A stretch of 64,000 nucleotides of DNA from Bradyrhizobium diazoefficiens (GCF_016612535.1 NZ_JAENXS010000002.1:2108001-2172000); one strand, 5' to 3'. Positions 45,227 through 55,728 are shown, counted from the stretch's first letter. Program-made: numbers and translations. Notes: generated by a model from the letters alone, not told the origin.

Positions 45227-45262
45227 GCTGTTCTCTCGCCTGTTCCGATGCCTCGGAGCGCT

Positions 45263-45287
45263 TACGCTCCGGCGCGTCAAATGTTCC
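45263..45287 (-). promoter_or_regulatory. EcfG-like promoter (GGAAC-N16-CGTA)
   Basis: Minus strand GGAAC (plus 45283-45287), 16 bp, CGTA (plus 45263-45266); last base of -10 differs from consensus. Located 37 bp before the ATG at 45226. Confidence 0.5.
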
Positions 45288-45309
45288 GAACGTGCAGAGA
45301 TGCGCCGCG

Positions 45310-45441
45310 CTAGCTATGCGCCGCATGCACCGCAACCGATGCATTTTCCTGATGCACCTTCCGGACTGTCGTCACCGTCGCGAACGCAACCGAGACGCCA
45401 AAGGCGAGAATGAGCGAGAGAAGTGCCAGACGTGGAGCCAT
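45310..45441 (-). CDS. Small membrane or secreted peptide (43 residues)
   Basis: ATG 45441 with a near-perfect AAGGAGG ribosome site 8 bp upstream; stop 45310-45312. Residues 4-22 are hydrophobic (LALLSLILAFGVSVAFA), then a short polar tail with VHQENASVAVHAAHS. Could be a one-helix membrane peptide. Not recognised. Confidence 0.65.
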   Translation of the reverse strand: MAPRLALLSLILAFGVSVAFATVTTVRKVHQENASVAVHAAHS

Positions 45442-45567
45442 CGCAAAACCTCCTTCTGGAGTCGGAAAATAAACCCGATCGACTGTTCCCGGATAATTGC
45501 CGCTTGGTTTTGCTCACACCGTGAGTGGCCTCACACACGCAGTCACGAAGGAGAGCGGTGAGGCATC

Positions 45568-45753
45568 TCAATTTTGCAGGACGCGGACCATGACGGGTGG
45601 GATCTCGCCATCGAGCCAGTCCTGCTCTTTCGCCAATGCCGTCCAGGCGTCGGCCATGCGCGAATAGCGATTATAGGCGGGTCGCCCTTCCGAACGCTCG
45701 GCCAATTGCAGGCAGTTCTCGGCGTTGTCCCTGAAGATGTCAGACTGTTTCAT
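45568..45753 (-). CDS. Small helical protein (61 residues)
   Basis: ATG at 45753. Sequence pattern FRDNAENCLQLAE...RYSRMADAWTALAKEQDWLDGE resembles the small proteins widespread in Bradyrhizobium that carry an AENC..LAE motif and a later WxxLAxxQDWL helix. A similar pattern occurs at 59540-59752. Function unknown. Confidence 0.7.
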   Translation of the reverse strand: MKQSDIFRDNAENCLQLAERSEGRPAYNRYSRMADAWTALAKEQDWLDGEIPPVMVRVLQN

Positions 45754-45867
45754 GGACCAAACGTGGGCACGGAACTCCCGACCCGCAACCGCCCTTAAGG
45801 GATCGTAACCTTCAAGGGATCGTAACCTTCTCCGGAACTTCGCGCGCCATCGGTCATTGAATATTCC

Positions 45868-46377
45868 ATGCGGATATTTGTCGCGATTCTCCTGGCGTTC
45901 ATCAGCACCGCTGCGCTTGCCGACAGCACCAGCGAGGACATCCGCAATGACCGCGCACCTGACGCCACCGACGTCATCAGCGGCCTCTACGCCTTTAGTG
46001 GCTTCCAGCAGAATCTGCTGGAGAGCACCGACCTGAAAGGCAATGCGGAGGTCAAGAACCTCGCCGCCCTGCGCGCCGAAGAGGCAGCCAAGCGCGACAA
46101 GGCGCTCAAAGAGATTCAAGATACGATCGGCGCCGAGCCGCGGATCACCAAGACAACAACCGGCACCAGCCTCGCCCAGCCCGATGAGACGGATGGGCCA
46201 GCCTATGTCAGGAGTTTCTACGCGGCGCAAATACCCGAATACGAAATCACGATCGCCTTGCTCGATCGCTATCTGAGGACGCCTGATAACCCAGCCCTCG
46301 CCGCCTTCGCGCGCGAGCACCTGCCGGCCCTGCGCGCGCAGCTGAAAGACGCGGAGCGCATCATGGCCGATAGATAG
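45868..46377 (+). CDS. DUF4142-like secreted protein
   Basis: 169 residues; signal peptide ends LA-D (~18). Helical body with FSGFQQNLLESTDLKGNAEVKNLA, RDKALKEIQ, and FYAAQIPEYEITIALLDRYL, which fits the DUF4142/putative outer-membrane helical family. Role unknown, often stress related. Convergent with the next minus-strand gene. Confidence 0.75.
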   Translation: MRIFVAILLAFISTAALADSTSEDIRNDRAPDATDVISGLYAFSGFQQNLLESTDLKGNAEVKNLAALRAEEAAKRDKALKEIQDTIGAEPRITKTTTGTSLAQPDETDGPAYVRSFYAAQIPEYEITIALLDRYLRTPDNPALAAFAREHLPALRAQLKDAERIMADR

Positions 46378-46382
46378 CGGCC

Positions 46383-46676
46383 TTACTTGTCCTCCGGATG
46401 ATGCTGCTGCTCCAGCGGCCGCACGGTGCGATCGCTGCCGGGCATCTTGTCCCGACCGGCATCGCCGTTGGCATCCTTGCCACCCGAGGTCGAGGTACCG
46501 CTGCCGCTCGGGTTTGACCTGGGGGCCGTCCCAGTGGTCTGCGAACCCGCCTGCGGGGTGGCGGAGCTTGCGGCGGGATCGCCGGTCACGGCACCGCGCC
46601 CGGTGGAGCCGCCCTGCGCCAACGCGGAACCTGCGGTTAGGAATGTGAGAAAAAAGACGGCAATGCCGGCTTTCAT
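46383..46676 (-). CDS. Small secreted Gly/Ser/Thr-rich protein
   Basis: 97 residues from ATG at 46676. Signal peptide ends ALA-Q. Mature part is low-complexity (Gly, Ser, Thr, Pro, Asp), ending LEQQHHPEDK. GGAAC-N16-TGTT lies upstream (minus, plus 46704-46728), a weak EcfG-like match. Similar in style to the 78-residue protein at 55.5 kb. Confidence 0.7.
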   Translation of the reverse strand: MKAGIAVFFLTFLTAGSALAQGGSTGRGAVTGDPAASSATPQAGSQTTGTAPRSNPSGSGTSTSGGKDANGDAGRDKMPGSDRTVRPLEQQHHPEDK

Positions 46677-46798
46677 AGCGCTCTCCCTGTATCGGCGAGG
46701 GCTAACAACAGGGCTTGACCTCCGTTCCTCGGAGCCATTTGTCGGAACGCCAAATTGACTCCGCCAAACGTGAGGTGCGCTTTTTTTCGGAACCGGAT

Positions 46799-46823
46799 GG
46801 AACCAATCGGCTTGCCCGCGGTT
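46799..46823 (+). promoter_or_regulatory. EcfG-like promoter variant (GGAAC-N16-GGTT)
   Basis: GGAAC (46799-46803), 16 bp, GGTT (46820-46823), upstream of the poly-HAMP kinase; 138 bp before the preferred ATG. Confidence 0.5.
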
Positions 46824-46960
46824 GGTGTGGTCGGGCTGAGCTAAGCAGGTTCCATTTCCTCGCGCCGCAACCTTGGTGCTTGATTTGCGATTCGGCAGAC
46901 GCTCTATTTTGACCAATGCGTCCTGCCACGGATTCGGAAGGCGCCTGCGGGGGAATCAGT

Positions 46961-49900
46961 ATGAGCGACCTCGATCCCGGAACAGCATCACGCTCCGGTC
47001 GTCGCGTCCCAAAACCAAAACCCAATGGTATGTCGGATTCGGATTCCCGACCAGAATTGCTGCTCGCGCTTCAGGCCATGCGCAGCGGCGACTTTTCGGT
47101 GCGCATGAGCGGCGACTATCTCGGGATCGACGGCAAGATCGCCGACACCCTCAATGAAATCATCGCCGCCAACCAGCGCATGGCGCAGCAGCTCGAACTG
47201 GTCGGCCAGGTGGTGGGCCGCGAGGGCAAGACCCGCCAGCGCGTGAAGTTCGGCCTCGCCGCTGGCTCCTGGGCCGACATGGAAGGCTCCGTCAACACGC
47301 TGATCGACGACCTGCTATGGCCGACGCGCGAGGTGACCCGCGCGGTCGCGGCCGTGGCGCAGGGCGACTTGCTCGATACCGTCAAGCTCGACGTCGAGGG
47401 CCGCCCGCTCCGCGGCGAATTCCTGCAATCGGCGACCATCGTCAACACCATGATCAAGCAGCTCGGCGTGTTCACCTCCGAGGTGACGCGTGTCGCGCGC
47501 GAGGTCGGCACCGAGGGCAAGCTCGGCGGCCAGGCCCAGGTGCCGGAAGTGACCGGCGTCTGGAAAGACCTGACCGAGAGCGTCAACTCGATGGCGAACA
47601 ACCTGACCAACCAGGTTCGCAACATCGCCGAGGTGACGATCGCGGTCGCTAACGGCGACCTGTCCAAGAAGATCACGGTCGACGTCCGCGGCGAGATCCT
47701 TCAGCTCAAGGAAGCCATCAACACGATGGTGGACCAGCTGCGCTCCTTCGCCTCCGAAGTGACGCGCGTGGCGCGCGAGGTCGGCACCGACGGCAAACTC
47801 GGCGGCCAGGCCATCGTGCCCGGCGTCGCCGGCACCTGGAAGGATCTGACGGACTCCGTCAACGCGATGTGCGGCAACCTCACCGCGCAGGTTCGCAACA
47901 TCGCCAACGTGACCACGGCCGTGGCGCGCGGCGACTTGTCCCGCAAGATCACGGTTGACGTGCGCGGCGAGATCCTGGAGCTGAAGGACACCATCAACAC
48001 CATGGTGGACCAGCTCAACTCCTTCGCCTCCGAGGTGACGCGCGTGGCGCGCGAAGTCGGCACCGAAGGCAAGCTCGGCGGCCAGGCGCAGGTGCCCGGC
48101 GTCGCCGGCACCTGGAAGGACCTCACCGACAACGTCAACTTCATGGCGTCGAACCTGACCGCCCAGGTCCGCAACATCGCCGACGTCGCCACCGCGATCG
48201 CCGGCGGCGACTTGTCGAAGAAGATCACCGTGAACGTCTCGGGCGAGATCCTTCAGCTGAAGGAAACGCTCAACACGATGGTCGACCAGCTCAACGCCTT
48301 TGCCGGCGAAGTCACGCGCGTGGCGCGCGAGGTCGGCACCGAAGGCCGGCTCGGCGGCCAGGCCAATGTGCTCGGCGTCGCCGGCACGTGGAAGGACCTC
48401 ACCGAAAGCGTCAACTCGATGGCGTCGAACCTGACCGCACAGGTTCGCAACATCGCCGAGGTGACGACGGCGGTCGCGGGCGGTGACTTGTCGAAAAAGA
48501 TCACCGTGGACGTGCGCGGCGAAATCCTCGAGCTGAAGGACACCATCAACACCATGGTGGACCAGCTCAACGCTTTCGCCGGCGAAGTCACGCGCGTCGC
48601 GCGCGAGGTCGGCACCGAAGGCAAGCTCGGCGGTCAGGCCCAGGTGCGCGGCGTCGCCGGCACCTGGAAGGACTTGACCGACTCGGTCAACTCGATGGCC
48701 TCGAACCTGACCGGCCAGGTTCGCAACATCGCCGAAGTCGCGACCGCGGTCGCCAAGGGCGACTTGTCGAAGAAGATCACGGTCAACGTGTCGGGCGAAA
48801 TCCTTCAGCTGAAGGAGACGCTCAACACCATGGTCGACCAGCTCAACGCCTTCGCCGGCGAAGTGACGCGCGTGGCGCGCGAGGTCGGCACCGAAGGCAA
48901 GCTCGGCGGCCAGGCCCAGGTGCCGGGCGTCGCCGGCACCTGGAAGGACTTGACCGACAACGTCAATTCGATGGCGGGCAACCTCACCGCCCAGGTCCGC
49001 AACATCGCCGAGGTCGCGACCGCGATCGCCGGCGGTGACCTCTCGCGCAAGATCACGGTGGACGTGCGCGGCGAGATCCTGCAGCTCAAAGACACCCTCA
49101 ACACCATGGTCGACCAGCTCAACCGCTTCGCGGGCGAGGTGACGCGCGTGGCGCGCGAGGTCGGCACCGAAGGCCGCCTCGGCGGTCAGGCCAACGTGCC
49201 CGGCGTCGCCGGCACGTGGAAGGATTTGACCGACAGCGTCAACTCGATGGCGGGTAATCTCACCGCCCAGGTCCGCAATATCGCCGAAGTGACGACCGCC
49301 GTGGCGCGCGGCGACTTGTCGCGCAAGATCACCGTGGACGTGAAGGGCGAAATCCTCGAGCTGAAAAACACGATCAACACCATGGTGGACCAGCTCAACG
49401 GGTTTGCCGGCGAAGTGACGCGCGTGGCGCGCGAGGTCGGCACCGAAGGCAAGCTCGGCGGCCAGGCCGAGGTGCCCGGCGTCGCCGGCACATGGAAGGA
49501 TCTCACCGACAACGTCAACTTCATGGCCTCGAATCTGACGGCCCAGGTCCGCAACATCGCCGAGGTCGCGACCGCGATCGCCGGCGGCGATCTGTCGAAG
49601 AAGATCACGGTGGACGTGCGCGGCGAGATCCTGCTGCTCAAGGACACCTTGAACACCATGGTCGAGCAGCTCCGTTCCTTCGCCGCCGAAGTGACGCGCG
49701 TGGCGCGCGAGGTCGGCACCGAAGGCCGGCTCGGCGGTCAGGCCGTCGTGCCCGGCGTCGGCGGCACCTGGAAAGACCTCACCGACAACGTCAACCTCCT
49801 CGCCGCGAACCTCACCACGCAGGTCCGCAACATCGCCGAGGTCACCACGGCGGTGGCCCGCGGCGACTTGTCGCGCAAGATCACCGTGGATGTGAAGGGC

Positions 49901-52900
49901 GAAATCCTCGAACTCAAGAACACCATCAACACGATGGTGGACCAGCTCAACGCGTTCGCCGGCGAAGTCACGCGTGTTGCGCGCGAAGTCGGCACCGAGG
50001 GCGAGCTGGGTGGCCAGGCCCAGGTGCCCGGCGTGGCCGGCACCTGGAAGGACCTCACCGACACCGTCAACTTCATGGCCGCGAACCTGACCGAACAGGT
50101 CCGCGGCATCGTCAAGGTCGTGACCGCGGTCGCCAACGGCGACCTCAAGCAGAACCTCACCGTGAAGTCCAAGGGCGAGGTCGCGGCGCTCGCCGACACC
50201 ATCAACAACATGACCGAGACGCTTGCGACCTTCGCCGATCAGGTGACGTCGGTGGCGCGCGAGGTCGGCGTCGAAGGACGGCTCGGCGGCCAGGCTGACG
50301 TGCCCGGCGCGGCCGGTACCTGGAAGGACCTCACCGGCAACGTCAACCTGCTGGCGGCCAACCTCACCTCGCAGGTGCGCGCGATCGCGGAAGTGGCGAC
50401 CGCCGTGACCAAGGGCGACCTGACGCGGTCGATTCAGGTCGATGCCCGCGGCGAAGTGGCCGAGCTGAAAGACAACATCAACACCATGATCACGAATCTC
50501 CGTCTGACGACGGACGTGAACACCGAGCAGGACTGGCTGAAGACCAACCTCGCCAAATTCACCAACATGCTCCAGGGCCAGCGCGATCTCGCCACCGTCG
50601 GCCGGCTGCTGCTGACCGAATTGTCGCCGCTGGTGAACGCGCATACCGGCGTGATCTACCAGGTCGAGAACGAGGACGATCCGCAGCTGCTGCTGCTCGC
50701 CTCCTATGCCGGCGACGGCATCTATCCCTATCAGCGCGTGCTGCCGATCGGCGACGGCCTGATCGGCCAATGCGCGCTCGACCGGCGACCGCGCGTGGTC
50801 GCCGATATTCCCGCCGACGTCGTGCCGATCAACTCGGCCCTGCTCCGCGTCGCGCCGAAGAACCTCGTGGTGCTGCCGGTGCTGTTCGAGGGCCAGGTCA
50901 AGGCGGTGATCGAGCTCGCTTCACTCACCTCGTTCACGACCTCGCAGATGACGTTCCTGGAGCAGCTCACCGATTCCATCGGCATCGTGCTCAACTCGAT
51001 CGAGGCGACGATGCAGACCGAGGGCCTGCTCAAGCAGTCGCAACAGCTCGCCGGCGAGCTCCAGACCCAGCAGCGCGAATTGCAGCAGACCAACGACCAG
51101 CTCGAGCAGAAGGCGCAACAGCTCGCCGAACGCAACGTCGAAGTCGAACGCAAGAACCAGGAGATCGAGCAAGCCCGCCGCGCACTCGAGGAAAAGGCGA
51201 CCGAGCTCGCGCTGACCTCGAAGTACAAGTCCGAATTCCTCGCCAATATGAGCCACGAATTGCGGACGCCGCTGAACTCGATCCTGATCCTGGGACAGCA
51301 GCTCACCGACAATCCGGACGGCAATTTGACGGGCAAGCAAGTCGAGTTCGCGCGCACCATCCACGGCGCCGGCACCGACCTGCTCAACCTCATCAGCGAC
51401 ATCCTCGATCTCTCCAAGATCGAGTCCGGCACGGTCACGGTCGACGCCGAGGAGATTTTGACCGCCAACCTGCTCGAAACCGTCGGGCGGCCGTTCCGGC
51501 ACGAGGCGGAGAACCGCAATCTGTCGTTCAAGATCGACGTCGATCCAAACCTCGCACGCAGCATCGTCACCGACTCCAAGCGCTTGCAGCAGGTGCTGAA
51601 GAACCTGCTCTCCAACGCCTTCAAGTTCACGGCCGAAGGCGAAGTGCGCCTGAAAGTCGCCGCGGCAGTCGGCGGCTGGGGCACGGATCACCCGGTGCTG
51701 AACTCCGCGCCGGCCGTGATCGCGTTCGAGGTGTCCGATACCGGCATCGGCATCCCCCTGGAGAAGCAGAAGCTGATCTTCGAGGCCTTCCAGCAGGCGG
51801 ACGCCGGCACGAGCCGCAAATATGGCGGCACCGGCCTCGGCCTTGCCATCAGCCGCGAACTCGCAGGCCTGCTCGGCGGCGAAATCCATCTGCGCAGCTT
51901 GCCGGGCAAGGGCTCCTCCTTCACGCTCTATCTGCCGCTGAAATATTCCGGCCCGACGCTGGCGCCGCGCGCCGCGCCGGTGTCGCAGCACAACCAGCCG
52001 CCGGCACTCCAGCCGACTGCGCCGGAGCAGCAGCGCGTCATCGAGCAGCTTCCCGACGACCGCCTCAATCTCGAACCTGGCGACAGCATCCTACTGGTCG
52101 TCGAGGACGATCCGCATTATGCCCGCATCCTGGTCGACCTCGCGCGTGACAAGGGCTTCAAGGTCCTTGTCGCCGCGCGCGGCGCGGAGGCGCTCGAGCT
52201 TGCCAAGCAGTATCAACCGCGTGCCGTGTCGCTCGACGTGTTCCTGCCCGACATGCTCGGCTGGACGGTGCTGAGCCAGCTCAAGCACAACCCGCTGACG
52301 CGCCATATTCCGGTGCAGATCATCACGCTCGACGAGGACCGCCAGCATGCGCTGGCGCGCGGCGCCTTCTCTTTCGTCAACAAGCCGACGACGACCGAGG
52401 GCGTCTCCGCTGCGCTGACGCAGATCAAGGAATATGCGCGGCCGCGGCGCAAGCGGCTCCTGATCGTCGAGGACAACGAGGCCGAGCAGCTGTCGATCCG
52501 GGAGCTGCTGCATCACGACGACATCGAGATCGTGATCACGGACACCGGCGCCGGTGCACTATCGACCCTGCGCGAGGCGCCCTGCGATTGCGTGGTACTC
52601 GACCTCAGGCTGCCCGACATGAGCGGCTTCGAGGTGCTGGAGCAAATCCGCTGCGACGACACGCTGTCGAACGTTCCCGTGGTGGTATTCACCGGCCGCG
52701 AGCTCTCGGCGGAAGAGGATGCGGAGCTCCACACCATGGCGCGCAGCATCGTGGTCAAGGGCGTGGAATCGCCCGAACGTCTGCTCGACGAGACCGCGCT
52801 GTTCCTGCACCGCGTGATCACGGAACTCCCGGTCGAGAAGCAGCGCATGCTGGAGAAGCTGAACAGTTCCGACGAGGATTTGATCGGCAAGACCGCGCTG

Positions 52901-53254
52901 CTGGTCGACGACGACGCCCGCAATATCTTCGCGCTGTCGAGCGTGCTGGAACGGCGCGGCATGAAAGTGCTGACGGCGACCACCGGCCGCGAGGCGGTCA
53001 CGCTGGTCGAATCCAATCCGGAAATCGCCATCGTGCTGATGGACATCATGATGCCGCAGATGGATGGCTATCAGACCATCGGCGTGATCCGGGAGAACCC
53101 GGCCTTCCTGCGCCTGCCGATCATCGCGCTGACGGCGAAGGCGATGAAGGGCGACCGAGAGAAATGCCTGGAGGCAGGCGCGTCCGATTACCTCGCAAAG
53201 CCCGTCAATACCGATCAATTGCTGCTTGCGATTCGCATGTGGCTGCACCGCTGA
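46961..53254 (+). CDS. Soluble poly-HAMP hybrid histidine kinase with three receiver domains
   Basis: 2097 residues from ATG at 46961 (GGGGGA upstream; 46916 is possible). No membrane segment. Residues ~25-1185 hold an N-terminal HAMP-like unit and 11 further units of exactly 92 residues, each with a WKDLT(D/E)xVN centre and an NTMVDQL end. Then GAF (about 1205-1350), coiled coil, HisKA with H1432 ([11 protein letters not shown]), HATPase (NAFKF, DTGIGIP, GTGLGLA), and three receivers with Asp at 1759, 1881 and 2028. This is the plan of fungal group III (Nik1-type) kinases. The signal is unknown. A 14-bp gap to the next kinase suggests one operon. Confidence 0.95.
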   Translation: MSDLDPGTASRSGRRVPKPKPNGMSDSDSRPELLLALQAMRSGDFSVRMSGDYLGIDGKIADTLNEIIAANQRMAQQLELVGQVVGREGKTRQRVKFGLAAGSWADMEGSVNTLIDDLLWPTREVTRAVAAVAQGDLLDTVKLDVEGRPLRGEFLQSATIVNTMIKQLGVFTSEVTRVAREVGTEGKLGGQAQVPEVTGVWKDLTESVNSMANNLTNQVRNIAEVTIAVANGDLSKKITVDVRGEILQLKEAINTMVDQLRSFASEVTRVAREVGTDGKLGGQAIVPGVAGTWKDLTDSVNAMCGNLTAQVRNIANVTTAVARGDLSRKITVDVRGEILELKDTINTMVDQLNSFASEVTRVAREVGTEGKLGGQAQVPGVAGTWKDLTDNVNFMASNLTAQVRNIADVATAIAGGDLSKKITVNVSGEILQLKETLNTMVDQLNAFAGEVTRVAREVGTEGRLGGQANVLGVAGTWKDLTESVNSMASNLTAQVRNIAEVTTAVAGGDLSKKITVDVRGEILELKDTINTMVDQLNAFAGEVTRVAREVGTEGKLGGQAQVRGVAGTWKDLTDSVNSMASNLTGQVRNIAEVATAVAKGDLSKKITVNVSGEILQLKETLNTMVDQLNAFAGEVTRVAREVGTEGKLGGQAQVPGVAGTWKDLTDNVNSMAGNLTAQVRNIAEVATAIAGGDLSRKITVDVRGEILQLKDTLNTMVDQLNRFAGEVTRVAREVGTEGRLGGQANVPGVAGTWKDLTDSVNSMAGNLTAQVRNIAEVTTAVARGDLSRKITVDVKGEILELKNTINTMVDQLNGFAGEVTRVAREVGTEGKLGGQAEVPGVAGTWKDLTDNVNFMASNLTAQVRNIAEVATAIAGGDLSKKITVDVRGEILLLKDTLNTMVEQLRSFAAEVTRVAREVGTEGRLGGQAVVPGVGGTWKDLTDNVNLLAANLTTQVRNIAEVTTAVARGDLSRKITVDVKGEILELKNTINTMVDQLNAFAGEVTRVAREVGTEGELGGQAQVPGVAGTWKDLTDTVNFMAANLTEQVRGIVKVVTAVANGDLKQNLTVKSKGEVAALADTINNMTETLATFADQVTSVAREVGVEGRLGGQADVPGAAGTWKDLTGNVNLLAANLTSQVRAIAEVATAVTKGDLTRSIQVDARGEVAELKDNINTMITNLRLTTDVNTEQDWLKTNLAKFTNMLQGQRDLATVGRLLLTELSPLVNAHTGVIYQVENEDDPQLLLLASYAGDGIYPYQRVLPIGDGLIGQCALDRRPRVVADIPADVVPINSALLRVAPKNLVVLPVLFEGQVKAVIELASLTSFTTSQMTFLEQLTDSIGIVLNSIEATMQTEGLLKQSQQLAGELQTQQRELQQTNDQLEQKAQQLAERNVEVERKNQEIEQARRALEEKATELALTSKYKSEFLANMSHELRTPLNSILILGQQLTDNPDGNLTGKQVEFARTIHGAGTDLLNLISDILDLSKIESGTVTVDAEEILTANLLETVGRPFRHEAENRNLSFKIDVDPNLARSIVTDSKRLQQVLKNLLSNAFKFTAEGEVRLKVAAAVGGWGTDHPVLNSAPAVIAFEVSDTGIGIPLEKQKLIFEAFQQADAGTSRKYGGTGLGLAISRELAGLLGGEIHLRSLPGKGSSFTLYLPLKYSGPTLAPRAAPVSQHNQPPALQPTAPEQQRVIEQLPDDRLNLEPGDSILLVVEDDPHYARILVDLARDKGFKVLVAARGAEALELAKQYQPRAVSLDVFLPDMLGWTVLSQLKHNPLTRHIPVQIITLDEDRQHALARGAFSFVNKPTTTEGVSAALTQIKEYARPRRKRLLIVEDNEAEQLSIRELLHHDDIEIVITDTGAGALSTLREAPCDCVVLDLRLPDMSGFEVLEQIRCDDTLSNVPVVVFTGRELSAEEDAELHTMARSIVVKGVESPERLLDETALFLHRVITELPVEKQRMLEKLNSSDEDLIGKTALLVDDDARNIFALSSVLERRGMKVLTATTGREAVTLVESNPEIAIVLMDIMMPQMDGYQTIGVIRENPAFLRLPIIALTAKAMKGDREKCLEAGASDYLAKPVNTDQLLLAIRMWLHR
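47483..50518 (+). repeat. 11 tandem 276-bp HAMP-coding repeats
   Basis: GTGACGCG or close variant recurs at 47483, 47759, 48035, 48311, 48587, 48863, 49139, 49415, 49691, 49967 and 50243, always 276 bp apart with no indel. Units encode 92 residues. The last two (from 49967) are the most divergent. Confidence 0.95.
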
Positions 53255-53268
53255 GTTTGGATCCGAGA

Positions 53269-54762
53269 ATGGACCACGAAAAGGTCAACATCCTCCTCGT
53301 CGACGACCAGCCGGCCAAGCTGCTCGCCTACGAGGTGATCTTGAAGGAACTCGGCGAGAACCTCGTAATCGCCTCGTCGGGCCGCGAGGCGCTGGAGGTG
53401 CTGCTCAAGACCGAGATCGCGGTGATCCTGGTCGACGTCTGCATGCCCGAGCTCGACGGCTTCGAGCTCGCGGCGATGATCCGCGAGCATCCGCGTTTCC
53501 AGAAGACCGCGATGATCTTCATCTCGGCTATTCAAGTCAGCGACATCGACCGCCTCCGGGGCTACGAGATGGGCGCGGTCGATTACGTGCCGGTCCCCGT
53601 CGTGCCGGAAGTTCTGCGCGCCAAGGTCAAGGTGTTTGCCGAGCTCTATCGCAAGACGCGCGAGCTGGAGCGGCTGAACCAGGATCTCGAGGATCGCGTC
53701 CGCGCCCGCACGGCAGAGTTGGAGAATTCCACCGCCAAGCTGCGCGAGAGCGAAGAGCGGCGTACCATGGCGATCGCCGCCGGCAAGATGGGATCCTGGG
53801 ATTGGGATTGGGTCAACGGCGACTGGATGTGGGACGAAGGCCAGTACCGCATCTTCGGCGTGACGCCGGAGTCCTTCAACGTCACCTCGGCCAACATCCA
53901 GGCGCTGCTGCACCCGGATGACGTCGACCAGTTCGACCAGGCGATTGCCGCGTTCAATACCGGCGCGCACGCCTACGAGGGAGAATTTCGCGTCAGCCGG
54001 CCCGATGGTGAGGTGCGCTGGTGCGTGGGCACGGCAGCCGCAACCGTGGACCACGCCGGCCGCGTGGTGCGGGTCAGCGGTGTCACCGTCGACATTACCG
54101 AACGCAAGCGCGCCGAGGAACGGCAGAACCTTCTGGCGCGGGAGGTCGATCATCGCGCCAAGAATGCGCTGGCGTTGGCGCAGTCGATCGTGCGCCTCAC
54201 CCGCGCCGACGAGGTCAAGGCCTACGTCAACGCCGTCGAGGGGCGCATCAATGCGCTCGCGCGCGTGCACACCATTCTGTCACTGTCGAGCTGGCAGGGT
54301 GCAGAGCTCTCCAAGCTGATCGAGGAAGAGCTTGCGCCCTATTCGCTCGGCGGACAGATCAAGCTTGCGGGGCCAGAAGTGCAATTGCTGCCGGCGACGG
54401 CCCAGACGCTGGCGCTGGCGCTGCACGAGCTCTTCACCAATTCGGCGAAGTATGGCGCGCTCTCGGCACGATCGGGGCGGCTCGCGATCGGCTGGCAGGC
54501 CGAGAACGAACTCCTGACATTGACCTGGGAGGAAACCGGCGGCCCGCTGGTCAGGACGCCGAAGTCGCGTGGCTTCGGGACGAGAAGCCTGCTGGCCAGT
54601 GTCGAATCCCAGCTCGGCGGACAGGCGCAATTCGATTGGCGCGCCGAGGGCCTGTTGTGCCGCCTCGAGGTGCCGTTGACGCGCAAGGGAGCGACCACAC
54701 CGGCAGCGCAGGACAAATTCGAGGCCAGCACCTCCCCTGAACTCCAGCGCGCGTTGGGTTAG
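53269..54762 (+). CDS. REC-PAS-HWE histidine kinase
   Basis: 497 residues. Receiver (1-120) with D56 (LVDVCMP) but Val instead of the usual Lys (DYVPVPV), coiled coil (125-165), PAS (about 170-290, with W-rich WDWDWVNGDWMW), then an HWE-type kinase: H295 in EVDHRAKNAL, HELFTNSAKYGAL and the C-terminal RGFGTRSL. HWE/HisKA2 kinases feed PhyR in the general stress response of alphaproteobacteria. Follows the poly-HAMP kinase by 14 bp and may be its receiver partner. Confidence 0.92.
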   Translation: MDHEKVNILLVDDQPAKLLAYEVILKELGENLVIASSGREALEVLLKTEIAVILVDVCMPELDGFELAAMIREHPRFQKTAMIFISAIQVSDIDRLRGYEMGAVDYVPVPVVPEVLRAKVKVFAELYRKTRELERLNQDLEDRVRARTAELENSTAKLRESEERRTMAIAAGKMGSWDWDWVNGDWMWDEGQYRIFGVTPESFNVTSANIQALLHPDDVDQFDQAIAAFNTGAHAYEGEFRVSRPDGEVRWCVGTAAATVDHAGRVVRVSGVTVDITERKRAEERQNLLAREVDHRAKNALALAQSIVRLTRADEVKAYVNAVEGRINALARVHTILSLSSWQGAELSKLIEEELAPYSLGGQIKLAGPEVQLLPATAQTLALALHELFTNSAKYGALSARSGRLAIGWQAENELLTLTWEETGGPLVRTPKSRGFGTRSLLASVESQLGGQAQFDWRAEGLLCRLEVPLTRKGATTPAAQDKFEASTSPELQRALG

Positions 54763-55064
54763 CGCGACGCAGCCACTCTCATTCGTGGCATCGGCCGGGA
54801 TTCACCGGCAACGCGCCCTTCGAGCCAGGCTTCGGTTTCTGCGAGATCACGCAGCGCCGTCGCGTAGCGGCGGGCCGCGCTGCGCTCGGCCCCGCGCGGC
54901 AGCTTGCGCGCCTTGCGCAACATGTCGGCCGCGGCGTTGCGGTAGGCCAGCGAGCGATAGAGAAAGACTACCTTGCCCATATCGAATGTTCCCGTGTTGA
55001 TGGCGTATATCCTCGCAAGCTGGGCATGAACGTCGGATGAAGCGGGTGATGACAATTCGTTCAT
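54759..55064 (-). CDS. Helical small protein (101 residues)
   Basis: ATG at 55064 preferred; an upstream ATG at 55124 is in frame. It begins MNELSSPASSDVHAQLARIY, then helices with YRSLAYRNAAADMLRKARKL and RRYATALRDLAETEAWLEG. No signal or membrane segment. Convergent end overlaps the kinase gene by 4 bp. Not recognised. Confidence 0.6.
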   Translation of the reverse strand: MNELSSPASSDVHAQLARIYAINTGTFDMGKVVFLYRSLAYRNAAADMLRKARKLPRGAERSAARRYATALRDLAETEAWLEGRVAGESRPMPRMRVAASR

Positions 55065-55071
55065 GCGGGAT

Positions 55072-55096
55072 GGAACCGGCGATCGTCGCCCGCGTT
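55072..55096 (+). promoter_or_regulatory. EcfG-type stress promoter (GGAAC-N16-CGTT)
   Basis: GGAAC (55072-55076) and CGTT (55093-55096) with a 16-bp spacer, 26 bp before the ATG at 55123. Complete consensus match. Confidence 0.8.
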
Positions 55097-55122
55097 TGAA
55101 TGCCAGATCGAGCGGCAGTTCC

Positions 55123-55380
55123 ATGCGTGTAAAAAAGACGCCAAAGCTGATCTCTCCTACCGGTGTCATCAAGCTGATGACGCATGCGATGATGGGCGCG
55201 GCACTCGGTCTTGCCTTCACGCTTGCGCTCATCCTGGCCAATCCTGCGGTCGCGGAATTGCTCAACCACGGCGGAAGTGGGGCCTTCTTGGTCTTTGTCG
55301 TCACGTTGGTGACGACGTTTGCAATCGGTGCAGCGCTGACCGGCATCGTGTTCATCCTCAACGAGGACAAGGAATCTTGA
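55123..55380 (+). CDS. Small membrane protein with two helices
   Basis: 85 residues. Two membrane segments (about 19-38 and 50-74: ALGLAFTLALILANP and FLVFVVTLVTTFAIG) with a charged N-terminus and a DKES end. It is driven by a full EcfG-type promoter. No family recognised. Confidence 0.75.
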   Translation: MRVKKTPKLISPTGVIKLMTHAMMGAALGLAFTLALILANPAVAELLNHGGSGAFLVFVVTLVTTFAIGAALTGIVFILNEDKES

Positions 55381-55412
55381 AGCGCGCATGAAATGCATGC
55401 GCCGCTTTGTTC

Positions 55413-55437
55413 GGAACTCCTGCGGCGATTGGCGGTT
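55413..55437 (+). promoter_or_regulatory. EcfG-like promoter variant (GGAAC-N16-GGTT)
   Basis: GGAAC (55413-55417), 16 bp, GGTT (55434-55437), 38 bp before the ATG at 55476. Confidence 0.55.
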
Positions 55438-55475
55438 GGCTGCCTGCGTCAATTCAACTCAGGGAGTTCCCCCGC

Positions 55476-55712
55476 ATGAAAACGATCAAGCTCGCTCTCG
55501 CCGTGATGCTGGCAACCGGCCTTGCCGCAGCCCCGTTCGCCGCGCAGGCCAAGTCGCACAAGAAGCACCACTCCTCTATGTCGCAGACCACGACGGGCGC
55601 TAATATGAAGTCCAAGGGCAGCGATGCCTCCGGCCAGGGCGGCTCCGGTCCCGGTTCAGACCAGGGCGGCACCATGTCGAACAACAAGAGCGCCCCGAGC
55701 AACACCAAGTAA
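55476..55712 (+). CDS. Small secreted Ser/Gly/Lys-rich protein
   Basis: 78 residues. Signal peptide ends AQA-K (about 25). Mature part KSHKKHHSSMSQTTTGANM followed by Gly/Ser-rich repeats; disordered. GGGAG upstream of ATG. Probably stress-induced from the promoter at 55413; terminator follows. Confidence 0.75.
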   Translation: MKTIKLALAVMLATGLAAAPFAAQAKSHKKHHSSMSQTTTGANMKSKGSDASGQGGSGPGSDQGGTMSNNKSAPSNTK

Positions 55713-55728
55713 GCTCGCCAGAAGCTCA

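Noticed and set aside
47483..50518. CRISPR-like regular repeats
   Set aside because: The repeats are protein-coding HAMP units without spacer structure; no CRISPR array exists in the window.
47315..50770. Very long open frame on the minus strand opposite the HAMP repeats
   Set aside because: It mirrors the 276-bp repeat array, so its openness follows from GC-rich repeated codons; the plus strand encodes clear kinase and HAMP motifs.
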